A DNA stretch of 33,422 nt from Rhodoluna sp. (GCA_024645105.1 JAHEGM010000014.1:1-33422), one strand, 5' to 3'; positions 22,735-32,283 are shown, numbered from the stretch's first letter. Notes: a model not told the origin generated them from the letters alone. Program-made: numbers and translations.

Positions 22735-23547
22735 TTAGCCTAAAAGCGACTTCATGTTCTTGTAAATCAGGTTGGCAGCAAAATCTGGCGCCAATCGGCT
22801 GAGATAGCCCATGAGTTTGGCATCGCTGCCGATGTAGATTCGATTGGCCTTGGCCTCGATGGCATCAACCATCATTTTTCCGGCCAGCACGGCAGAAGTT
22901 ACCCTAGCCGCTGCCTTCTTTTGGGCATCGGTGAGTTCGCCGCTGCCGAAAGTGACACCTGAGTTTTGGGTTATCTGAGTGCCGATTGCCCCTGGCCAAA
23001 CCAGGGTTAGTGAGACGTTAGTGTCTTTGAGTTCTGATCGAAGACCTTCGGTCAACATGTTCAGCGCGGCCTTGCTTGAACCGTACAGTGTTTGGCCAGG
23101 AACCGGAGCGTACGAACCCATCGAAGAAACATTCAGGATGTGTGCCTCGGGGCGTTGCAGCAGACCAGGCAGAAAAGCTTTGATCATGTTTAGTGGTCCA
23201 AAAAAGTTGACGCTCATGACGCGATCTAGGTGCTCGTAGTCGAGCTCGTTAATTTTTACGAAGGGTTGAATGATTCCGGCTACATTCACCAGGGCATCAA
23301 TGGCCCCAAGTTTTTGCTGGATTTCTGCAGGCAGCTTGCCCACTCTGGTTCTGTCTGCAATGTTGGCCTCGAAGCCAAAAAAGCTTTGACCATTTTCGCC
23401 GGCTAAGTTCTTGGTCTCTTCAAGCCACTCAGGTTTTAGGTCAAGACCAGCAACCTTTGCGCCTCGACTCAGCAGGTTGAGTGCAACCTCACGACCCATA
23501 CCGTTTCCGGCACCAGTTACTACAAAAACTTTTCCTTGAACTTTCAT
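22735..23547 (-). CDS. Short-chain dehydrogenase/reductase
   Basis: KVFVVTGAGNGMGREVALNLLSRGAKVAGLD; LVNVAGI; YGSSKAALNMLTEGLRSEL (YxxxK). Confidence 0.92.
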   Translation of the reverse strand: MKVQGKVFVVTGAGNGMGREVALNLLSRGAKVAGLDLKPEWLEETKNLAGENGQSFFGFEANIADRTRVGKLPAEIQQKLGAIDALVNVAGIIQPFVKINELDYEHLDRVMSVNFFGPLNMIKAFLPGLLQRPEAHILNVSSMGSYAPVPGQTLYGSSKAALNMLTEGLRSELKDTNVSLTLVWPGAIGTQITQNSGVTFGSGELTDAQKKAAARVTSAVLAGKMMVDAIEAKANRIYIGSDAKLMGYLSRLAPDFAANLIYKNMKSLLG

Positions 23548-23574
23548 TTAGTCTCCTTTGACGATTTCAAGTTG

Positions 23575-25422
<1,848 letters not shown>

Positions 25423-25432
25423 GACTTCTCAG

Positions 25433-25924
25433 TTAGAGAGTAAATTCGCCTAGGTCTACGCCCAGGTAATCGGCGATTACATCCGAAACAAGCTTGTGGT
25501 CTTCGCGTTGCGGTAAACCAGACACGGTTGCGGTGCCAATAACCCCGTGGCTTTGAAGCCGAATCGGAAAGCAACCACCGTGCCAGGCGTAGTCCACCTC
25601 ATCGAGATTTTGAACTAACTCGGCCGGAGTCTGAAACTTGATCTGCAGGCCGGTTAGGTACGAGCTGGTGTGAGTTAGGTTCACAAGATTTCTTTTTCTT
25701 CTGGCCCAATTTGCATTTTCTGCATTGGTGCCAGGCATTGCGGTGAAAAACAAAATTTCCTCGCCGCGACGTATGTCAATCACGACTCCTTGGTTGTAAT
25801 TGGCCGCCTCCGCACGCATCAAATTTCCAAGACGCCAGGCATCAATCTCGTCAAAGCTTTTGAAAACTAGTAACTCTTCTTGACGGATAACTTTGGCAAT
25901 GTCACTCTCACGAGGTTCATTCAT
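25433..25924 (-). CDS. Heme-degrading domain (DUF336/HbpS-like, UPF0303) protein
   Basis: VVIDIRRGEEILFFTAMPGTNAENANWARRKRNLVNLTHTSSY ... HGGCFPIRLQSHGVIGTATVSGLPQREDHKLVSDVIADYLG. Confidence 0.85.
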   Translation of the reverse strand: MNEPRESDIAKVIRQEELLVFKSFDEIDAWRLGNLMRAEAANYNQGVVIDIRRGEEILFFTAMPGTNAENANWARRKRNLVNLTHTSSYLTGLQIKFQTPAELVQNLDEVDYAWHGGCFPIRLQSHGVIGTATVSGLPQREDHKLVSDVIADYLGVDLGEFTL

Positions 25925-26398
25925 TTAGGCCACTGGTCCTTTGTGGAAGTGTTCGAAAACCATGTTTGTGCGGGTTGAGGCAACCATGGCATTGCTGGAT
26001 AAATTCTCGAGAACAAATTCACGAACGTGGTCGTTGTCGCGCACTGCCAGGTGAACAATGAAGTCCTCTGAGCCACCCAAGAAGAAAACTTGAATAACTT
26101 CCGGAAGGGAGCGCATTTCTTTCATGAAATCAGCAAGGTGTGATCTGGCACCGGCTCTAAGCGAAACAGAAATTAGTACTTGGCTGGCTAAGCCAATGGA
26201 GGCTGGATTGATATTGGCACTGAACCCTGCAATTACTCCGCGACTAATAAGCGCACGAACTCGAGAAATGCAGGTGGATTGAGCGATGCCTGCGGCAGTA
26301 GCAAGGTCTGCGTTTGTCATTCGGGCATTTGTGCTCAGCAGGCGAAGCAATTCAATGTCTACCTCGTCTAGTTCTGCCTGAAGATTCTTCACTGCCAT
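25925..26398 (-). CDS. Lrp/AsnC family transcriptional regulator (AldR-like by context)
   Basis: LDEVDIELLRLLSTNARMTNADLATAAGIAQSTCISRVRALISRGVIAGFSANINPASIGL; ATG at 26398 with AAGGAG upstream; divergent from alanine dehydrogenase. Confidence 0.92.
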   Translation of the reverse strand: MAVKNLQAELDEVDIELLRLLSTNARMTNADLATAAGIAQSTCISRVRALISRGVIAGFSANINPASIGLASQVLISVSLRAGARSHLADFMKEMRSLPEVIQVFFLGGSEDFIVHLAVRDNDHVREFVLENLSSNAMVASTRTNMVFEHFHKGPVA

Positions 26399-26417
26399 TG
26401 GTAAAAACTCCTTGTTT

Positions 26418-26443
26418 CTCGTAATTATTGTCAATAATACGAG
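26418..26443. promoter_or_regulatory. Candidate operator for the Lrp/AsnC regulator
   Basis: CTCGTA(A)TTATTG T CAATAATACGAG: 12-bp inverted arms around a single T, with one extra A in the left arm, between divergent lrp and ald. Confidence 0.65.
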
Positions 26444-26522
26444 AATTTCTGAATTATCTGCGGTCTTTACCTGATTGTAATGAAAATCATGCAGTATTTA
26501 CCTAAATCCGAAGGAGAAGCAA

Positions 26523-27641
26523 ATGCGCGTAGGCATTCCAACCGAAATCAAGAACAACGAAAACCGAGTAGCCATCACCCCAGCTGGAGTTCACGAGCTG
26601 ACTCGTCGTGGCCACGAAGTTTTCATTCAGTCCGGTGCGGGCGTTGGCTCAGGTTTTTCCGATGCAGATTTCATTGCTCAAGGTGCAAAAATGCTGCCGA
26701 CCGCCGAAGAGGTATGGGCCAAAGGTGACCTACTGCTAAAGGTTAAGGAACCAATCAAGGCTGAGTACTCTCTAATGCGCCGCGATCAGGTGCTATTCAC
26801 CTACCTGCACCTAGCCGCCTCAAAAGACTGCACAGATGCACTTCTTGCCGCTGGCACAACCGCGATCGCCTACGAGACCGTGCAGTTGCCAAACCGTTCG
26901 CTTCCATTGCTTCAGCCAATGAGCGAGGTTGCCGGAAGATTGTCTGCACAGATCGGCGCCTATCAGCTAATGAAGAACGAAGGCGGCACTGGAGTTCTTA
27001 TGGGCGGCGTGCCTGGAACACCAAAGGCAAAAGTTGTAGTGATTGGCGGTGGAGTAGCCGGTGAGCACGCAGCAACAATTGCACACGGTATGCAGGCAGA
27101 TGTGACTGTTATCGACATCTCATTGCCAAAACTTCGCGAACTTGACGCCCGCTTCAAGGGTGAGATCAAGACTCGCGTTTCTACCGCCTATGAAATTGCC
27201 GAGCAGCTAAAAGATGCCGATCTAGTAATTGGCTCTGTTCTTATTCCAGGTGAGAAGGCACCAAAGCTGGTAACCGATGAAATGGTAAAGGGCATGAAGC
27301 CTGGCTCTGTGCTTGTTGATATTGCAATTGACCAGGGTGGCTGCTTTGAAAACTCAAAGCCAACCACTCACGATGACCCAACCTATAAAGTGCACAACAG
27401 CGTTTACTATTGCGTGGCAAATATGCCGGGTGCTGTTCCTGCAACTTCAACCAGAGCACTTACCAATGCAACTTTGCCGTATGTGATTTCTTTGGCTGAA
27501 AAGGGTTGGAAGGCTGCGCTTGCCGCTGATGAGTCTTTGGCTAAGGGTCTAAATACTCACGATGGAAAAGTTACCTATGCCGGAGTGCTGCACGCTTTCC
27601 CAGAGCTTCCTTTTCAGGAACTTGCCGAGGCAATTGCTTAG
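26523..27641 (+). CDS. ald: Alanine dehydrogenase
   Basis: MRVGIPTEIKNNENRVAITPAGVHELTRRGHEVFIQSGAGVGSGFSD; VVVIGGGVAGEHAATIAHGMQADVTVID; DIAIDQGGCFENSKPTTHDDPTY. SD AAGGAGAAG. Confidence 0.97.
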   Translation: MRVGIPTEIKNNENRVAITPAGVHELTRRGHEVFIQSGAGVGSGFSDADFIAQGAKMLPTAEEVWAKGDLLLKVKEPIKAEYSLMRRDQVLFTYLHLAASKDCTDALLAAGTTAIAYETVQLPNRSLPLLQPMSEVAGRLSAQIGAYQLMKNEGGTGVLMGGVPGTPKAKVVVIGGGVAGEHAATIAHGMQADVTVIDISLPKLRELDARFKGEIKTRVSTAYEIAEQLKDADLVIGSVLIPGEKAPKLVTDEMVKGMKPGSVLVDIAIDQGGCFENSKPTTHDDPTYKVHNSVYYCVANMPGAVPATSTRALTNATLPYVISLAEKGWKAALAADESLAKGLNTHDGKVTYAGVLHAFPELPFQELAEAIA

Positions 27642-27875
27642 TTAGTTCTTTTTACCCTTGCGGGTAATCGAAACAGCAAAACCCAACACCGATACACCCA
27701 GCAGAATCCAAAAACCAATTTGGCGATCGCGGGCAATGTTGGCACATGAGGTCCAGTCGTCAGACTGTGCCTGAACGCAGGTGCTTGGGTCAAACAAACC
27801 AATTACCGAGGCAACAACGCCAACTACAGCAATGGTCGCAACCATTGCCATTGAATTATTTTTGATGTTGAACAT
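27642..27875 (-). CDS. Small two-TM membrane protein of unknown function with a Cys pair in the inter-helix loop
   Basis: MFNIKNNSMAMVATIAVVGVVASVIGLFDPSTCVQAQSDDWTSCANIARDRQIGFWILLGVSVLGFAVSITRKGKKN; ATG immediately at the thioredoxin stop (TAAATG). Confidence 0.7.
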   Translation of the reverse strand: MFNIKNNSMAMVATIAVVGVVASVIGLFDPSTCVQAQSDDWTSCANIARDRQIGFWILLGVSVLGFAVSITRKGKKN

Positions 27876-28268
27876 TTATGCCTGCGGTTCTGAAACGTCG
27901 CCGAGTTCGCCGCCTTGGGCTTCAACCTCTTTGCGAATGGCTTCCATGTCAAGATCGCGAACAGCTTGAATTAGTTCTTCGAGTGCAGTTGCGGGCAACA
28001 CTCCAGCTTGATTGAATAGCAAAATTCCATCTCTAAAAACCATCAGGGTAGGAATTGAGGTGATTCCGGCTTCGCCAGCAAGTTGCTGTTCGGCTTCGGT
28101 GTCTACCTTGGTGAATCTGATATCGGGGTGCTTCTCAGATGCTGTTTCATAGACCGGGGCAAATTGCATGCAAGGTCCGCACCAGCTGGCCCAGAAATCA
28201 ACAATTGTGATGCCTTCGGAGACGACCGTGTCGCCAAAGGTTGCCGCGCCAAGTTCGATTGTTGCCAT
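27876..28268 (-). CDS. trxA: Thioredoxin
   Basis: ITIVDFWASWCGPCMQFAPVYETASEKHPDIRFTKVDTEAEQQLAGEAGITSIPTLMVFRDG. Confidence 0.94.
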   Translation of the reverse strand: MATIELGAATFGDTVVSEGITIVDFWASWCGPCMQFAPVYETASEKHPDIRFTKVDTEAEQQLAGEAGITSIPTLMVFRDGILLFNQAGVLPATALEELIQAVRDLDMEAIRKEVEAQGGELGDVSEPQA

Positions 28269-28270
28269 GA

Positions 28271-29281
28271 TTACCTCTTCAGTACTAGTCCGTGAATAGC
28301 GTGAGGCTCGATTAGCTTCAACTCTTCAAGGCTCAATTTAGGTGAACTCAAAGTTGCCAGGTTTTGTTCCAACTGTTTCACGCTGCTGGCGCCAATCAGC
28401 GCCGAGGTGACGGTTGGTTGCCTCAGCACCCAACTGAGCGCAAGTTGGCTCAGGCTCTGGCCGCGACCGGCAGCAATCTCATTTAGGGCTTTGGCGTGCT
28501 CGAGGTACTCGGCTGAGATCTCTGTGGGTTTCAAAAAGTGATTCTTGGCTGCTCTTGAATTTTTAGGAACCGAACCACTTAGGTATCGGTTGGTTAGCAG
28601 ACCCTGCGCCAGCGGAGAAAAAACAATGGAACCTATTCCCTCTAGGCCCAAGGTATCGAACAGGGAAGCCTCGGCTGTGCGATCAAACATCGAGTAGCGA
28701 GGTTGATTGATTAGAAGGGGCACACCCTTTGACTCAAGAATTTTCTTGGCCGCACTGGTTTGCTGAGCGTCGTAATTTGAGACCCCGGCGTAGAGCGCCT
28801 TACCCGAGTGAACGGCCGTAGCAAGGGCACCCATGGTTTCTTCAAGGGGAGTGTTTGGGTCGTATCGGTGTGAATAGAAGATGTCTACGTAATCAAGCCC
28901 CATTCTTTGAAGGCTCTGATCTAGTGAGGACAAAAGATATTTTCTAGAACCCCATTCGCCGTATGGGCCAGCCCACATGTTGTATCCGGCTTTTGTCGAG
29001 ATGATCAATTCGTCTCGGTATGCAGCAAAGTCTCGCGCTAAATGAACGCCAAAATTTTTCTCGGCCGAACCTGCAGATGGCCCGTAATTATTGGCTAGGT
29101 CAAAATGGGTGACGCCAAGGTCAAAGGCACGGCGCAAAATTGCCTTTTGGGTGGACTTTGAGTCTTTGTCACCAAAGTTGTGCCACAACCCAAGCGAGAT
29201 TTCAGGCAAAAGCAAACCACTCTTGCCCGTGCGGCGGTATTTCATGTTTTCGTAGCGGTTGTCCGCGGCTTGATAACCCAT
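28271..29281 (-). CDS. Aldo/keto reductase (YghZ / L-glyceraldehyde-3-phosphate reductase-like)
   Basis: MKYRRTGKSGLLLPEISLGLWHNFGDKDS..GVTHFDLANNYGPSAGSAEKNFG; LDYVDIFYSHRYDPNTPLEETMGALATAVHSGKALYAGVSNY. Confidence 0.92.
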   Translation of the reverse strand: MGYQAADNRYENMKYRRTGKSGLLLPEISLGLWHNFGDKDSKSTQKAILRRAFDLGVTHFDLANNYGPSAGSAEKNFGVHLARDFAAYRDELIISTKAGYNMWAGPYGEWGSRKYLLSSLDQSLQRMGLDYVDIFYSHRYDPNTPLEETMGALATAVHSGKALYAGVSNYDAQQTSAAKKILESKGVPLLINQPRYSMFDRTAEASLFDTLGLEGIGSIVFSPLAQGLLTNRYLSGSVPKNSRAAKNHFLKPTEISAEYLEHAKALNEIAAGRGQSLSQLALSWVLRQPTVTSALIGASSVKQLEQNLATLSSPKLSLEELKLIEPHAIHGLVLKR

Positions 29282-29303
29282 AACTCCAGCCTAGGCTAGA
29301 GGC
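29270..29303. promoter_or_regulatory. Overlapping divergent -10 boxes (palindrome AGCCTAGGCT, 29288-29297) for aldo-keto reductase and msrA
   Basis: TAGGCT-N6-ATG on both strands from one palindrome; msrA side also has TTGATA at 29270-29275 with a 16-nt spacer. Confidence 0.6.
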
Positions 29304-29828
29304 ATGATGAGTTTTGTTCTTGGAGGCGGTTGCTTCTGGTGCCTTGACAGTTCCTTTATGCAGTTCCGCGGAGTAAGCGATGTTGTGGTGGGTTACATGG
29401 GTGGCACCAAGGCCCAGCCAACCTACGAAGAAGTTTGCAATGGCACGACCGGCCACGCCGAAGTGGCCGAGGTGATATTTGATGAGGCGGTAATTCCAGC
29501 CGAGGTGATTCTTGATATCTTTTTCACCCTGCACGATCCAACTCAGGTAAACCGACAGGGCAACGACATCGGCACCCAGTACAGAACATCGATGTTCTAT
29601 CGCGACGAATCCGAAAAGCAGCTTTTTGAGGCTGCCATCGAGCGCGCTAAAAATTTGTGGGACGGGCAAATCGTCACCGAGGTAACTCAGGCTTCTGAGT
29701 TCTGGGTTGGCGAGGAATATCACCAAGACTTTTTTGCGAAGAATCCAAACCAGGGTTACTGCAATGCCGTGGTTGCTCCTAAAATGGCAAAAACTCGCAA
29801 GGCGTTTGCTGATTTCGTTCGCAACTGA
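29304..29828 (+). CDS. msrA: Peptide-methionine (S)-S-oxide reductase
   Basis: FVLGGGCFWCLDSSFMQFRGVSDVVVGYMGGTKAQPTYEEVCNGTTGHAEVAEV; DIGTQYRTSMFY; EEYHQDFFAKNPNQGYC. Confidence 0.96.
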   Translation: MMSFVLGGGCFWCLDSSFMQFRGVSDVVVGYMGGTKAQPTYEEVCNGTTGHAEVAEVIFDEAVIPAEVILDIFFTLHDPTQVNRQGNDIGTQYRTSMFYRDESEKQLFEAAIERAKNLWDGQIVTEVTQASEFWVGEEYHQDFFAKNPNQGYCNAVVAPKMAKTRKAFADFVRN

Positions 29829-29829
29829 G

Positions 29830-29838
29830 TTATCCACA
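29830..29838 (+). promoter_or_regulatory. Consensus DnaA box (TTATCCACA)
   Basis: Exact 9-mer match in the intergenic region directly after the msrA stop and upstream of the SSB paralog. Confidence 0.35.
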
Positions 29839-29928
29839 GATTCAATTTTTTAGATCAATTCATTTCGGCATCTCGCCAAACTCGAAACACGCCACATTCC
29901 GTGGTTAAAGTTTTGAGAAAGGCATTTC

Positions 29929-30354
29929 ATGTCAGAAACACTTTCGGTAACCGGTTTGGTGGCAACCACACCCAGGCACCTAGTCACCCAAGACGGTCTT
30001 CCAATCACCTCATTCAGGTTGGCATCATCCCAGCGAAGATTTGATCGCAATCAAAATAAATGGATTGACGGCGAAACCAACTGGTTTACCGTCACCGCAT
30101 TTCGTCAGCTGGCAATAAATTCGGCAGGCTCAATAAACAAGGGTGATCGCCTGGTAGTTGCCGGAAAGCTTCGCGTTCGAGACTGGGACAATGGTGAACG
30201 AGCCGGCACCTCGGTTGAGGTTGAAGCTGATTCCTTGGGCCATGACCTTACTTGGGGCAGTTCAGTTTTTACTCGCACCGTTTTGGTGCGCGAGCCTGAG
30301 CCAGAAGACGAGGGCGAACCAGAGCCCGAGTTGGTTGGCGCTAAAAAGAAATAG
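29929..30354 (+). CDS. Single-stranded DNA-binding protein paralog
   Basis: OB-fold SSB pattern: LSVTGLVATTPRHLVTQDGLPITSFRLASSQRRFDRNQNKWIDGETNWFTVTAFRQLAINSAGSINKGDRLVVAGKLRVRDW; acidic tail then AKKK. Confidence 0.9.
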   Translation: MSETLSVTGLVATTPRHLVTQDGLPITSFRLASSQRRFDRNQNKWIDGETNWFTVTAFRQLAINSAGSINKGDRLVVAGKLRVRDWDNGERAGTSVEVEADSLGHDLTWGSSVFTRTVLVREPEPEDEGEPEPELVGAKKK

Positions 30355-30365
30355 TTCTCCAAGCT

Positions 30366-30548
30366 GCTGGGTGCCGAGCAAACCTCGGACTCACCCCTCG
30401 GGCCTGAAACCTACTCGGCTCCCAGCTCCATACCTCTTCACGGAGGTCCGGCACCCTCATCGTCTTTGCTTGCATTTTTAGGCCCAAAAGTTGGCCACAT
30501 AGGTTGGGTAAACTAAAACCCATAGCAAGCCAGACGTTTGAGGGTGCC
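30366..30548 (+). ncRNA. Candidate structured RNA / leader between the SSB paralog and ettA (family unknown)
   Basis: Stem 30366-30378/30414-30426 (12 bp, one T-T mismatch); hairpin 30432-30447; nested stem 30450-30459/30539-30548 (10 bp), 30461-30465/30532-30536 (5 bp), 30468-30473/30525-30530 (6 bp), enclosing two smaller hairpins. Strand assignment tentative. Confidence 0.5.
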
Positions 30549-30600
30549 ATTCTCACGTTTTCGAGGCTGAGGCTGCAATTTCGAAAGTGGACAGTAACTT

Positions 30601-32283
30601 ATGGCTGAATTCATCTATCAGATGATCAAGGCGCGCAAGGCGCACGGCGACAAGGTAATTCTTGATGACGTAACTTTGGCCTTTATTCCTGGCGCAAAAA
30701 TCGGTGTAGTTGGTCCGAATGGTGCCGGTAAGTCAACAGTGTTGAAGATCATGGCCGGGCTTGACACCCCGTCAAACGGAGAAGCGCGCCTTGGTCCTGA
30801 ATACACAGTTGGCATTTTGATGCAGGAGCCACCGCTTGATGAATCGCTGACCGTACTAGGAAACGTTGAGTTGGCGGTCAAGGAAACCAAAGCAAAGCTA
30901 GATCGCTTCAACGAGATCTCTGCACTGATGTCTGAGCCAGATGCAGATTTTGATACCTTGCTGGCAGAAATGGGAACCCTGCAGGAACAGATTGACCACC
31001 TTGACGCGTGGGACCTTGACTCGCAACTAGAGCAGGCAATGGATGCACTTCGTTGCCCACCAAGTGACTCACCTGTTACCGCACTATCTGGTGGTGAGCG
31101 TCGCCGCGTTGCCCTCTGCAAGCTTTTGTTAGAAAAGCCAGACCTACTTTTGCTTGATGAGCCTACTAACCACCTTGACGCAGAATCTGTGCTTTGGCTA
31201 GAGCAGCACTTGGCAAAGTATCCAGGTGCGGTTTTGGCCGTGACTCACGACCGATACTTCCTAGACAACGTTGCCGAGTGGATTCTTGAACTAGATCGTG
31301 GCCGCGCTTACCCGTATGAAGGCAACTACTCGACTTATCTTGAAAAGAAGCGTGAGCGTCTTGAGGTTGCTGGCAAGAAAGACGCCAAGTTGGCAAAGCG
31401 TTTGAGCGATGAACTTGACTGGGTTCGTTCATCTTCAAAGGCACGCCAAACAAAATCAAAAGCTCGTCTTGCCAGATACGAAGAAATGGCTGCCGAAGCA
31501 GATCGCACCAGAAAGCTGGACTTTGAAGAAATTCAAATTCCAATGGGTCCGCGTTTGGGTGACATTGTTATTGAAGCCAAAAACATCCAAAAGGGTTTTG
31601 ACGGTCGTTCGCTGATTAAAGATTTGTCATTTAGCCTGCCAAGAAACGGAATCGTTGGAGTCATTGGTCCAAACGGTGTTGGTAAATCAACTCTTTTCAA
31701 AACCATTGTTGGTTTGGAAAAACTAGATGGCGGAGACCTAAAAATTGGTGAGACCGTAAAGATTTCTTACGTAGACCAGTCGCGCGGGGGAATTGATCCA
31801 AATAAGTCACTTTGGGAAGTAGTTTCCGGCGGACTTGATTTCATTCAGGTTGGAAACCAAGAGATGCCTTCAAGAGCTTATGTAGCCGCATTTGGTTTTA
31901 AGGGCCCAGACCAGCAAAAGCCTGCGGGAGTTCTTTCCGGTGGTGAGCGAAATCGTCTCAACTTGGCACTGACCCTAAAAGAGGGTGGCAACCTGTTGCT
32001 GCTTGATGAGCCTACAAACGACCTAGATGTAGAAACTCTTGGTTCGCTCGAAAACGCTTTGCTTGAATTCCCTGGCTGTGCGGTGGTGATTACGCACGAC
32101 CGTTGGTTCCTTGACCGCGTTGCATCGCACATTCTGGCTTACGAAGGAAGTGACGACAATCCAGACAATTGGTACTGGTTTGAAGGAAACTTTGAAGCCT
32201 ACGAAGAAAACAAGATCGCGCGTCTTGGTCCGGATGCGGCTAAACCGCACCGTTCAACTTACCGCCGCTTAACTCGCGACTAG
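30601..32283 (+). CDS. ettA: Energy-dependent translational throttle protein EttA (ABC-F)
   Basis: Two ABC domains: GPNGAGKSTVLKIMAG, LSGGERRRVALCKLLLEKPDLLLLDEPTNHLDAESVLWLEQHL; GPNGVGKSTLFKTIVG, LSGGERNRLNLALTLKEGGNLLLLDEPTNDLDVETL. Confidence 0.96.
   Translation: MAEFIYQMIKARKAHGDKVILDDVTLAFIPGAKIGVVGPNGAGKSTVLKIMAGLDTPSNGEARLGPEYTVGILMQEPPLDESLTVLGNVELAVKETKAKLDRFNEISALMSEPDADFDTLLAEMGTLQEQIDHLDAWDLDSQLEQAMDALRCPPSDSPVTALSGGERRRVALCKLLLEKPDLLLLDEPTNHLDAESVLWLEQHLAKYPGAVLAVTHDRYFLDNVAEWILELDRGRAYPYEGNYSTYLEKKRERLEVAGKKDAKLAKRLSDELDWVRSSSKARQTKSKARLARYEEMAAEADRTRKLDFEEIQIPMGPRLGDIVIEAKNIQKGFDGRSLIKDLSFSLPRNGIVGVIGPNGVGKSTLFKTIVGLEKLDGGDLKIGETVKISYVDQSRGGIDPNKSLWEVVSGGLDFIQVGNQEMPSRAYVAAFGFKGPDQQKPAGVLSGGERNRLNLALTLKEGGNLLLLDEPTNDLDVETLGSLENALLEFPGCAVVITHDRWFLDRVASHILAYEGSDDNPDNWYWFEGNFEAYEENKIARLGPDAAKPHRSTYRRLTRD

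Noticed and set aside
30361-30460. SRP (4.5S) RNA or tRNA-like gene on either strand
   Set aside because: The conserved SRP apical motif (GGTCAGG..CCGGAAGGAAGCAGCC) is absent, and no T-arm GGTTCGANTCC or D-arm pattern fits despite the GGTGCCG...CGGCACC ends.
30158-30556. ORFs 30158-30481 (+) and 30341-30556 (-) across the ssb-ettA interval
   Set aside because: They overlap the SSB gene out of frame or the structured interval, have no recognizable domains and no convincing ribosome-binding site.
30601-32283. ABC-F antibiotic-resistance gene with antibiotic-responsive attenuator
   Set aside because: Protein sequence fits housekeeping EttA rather than ARE-type ABC-F proteins; the upstream structure lacks an obvious leader peptide ORF, so a drug-sensing role is unsupported.
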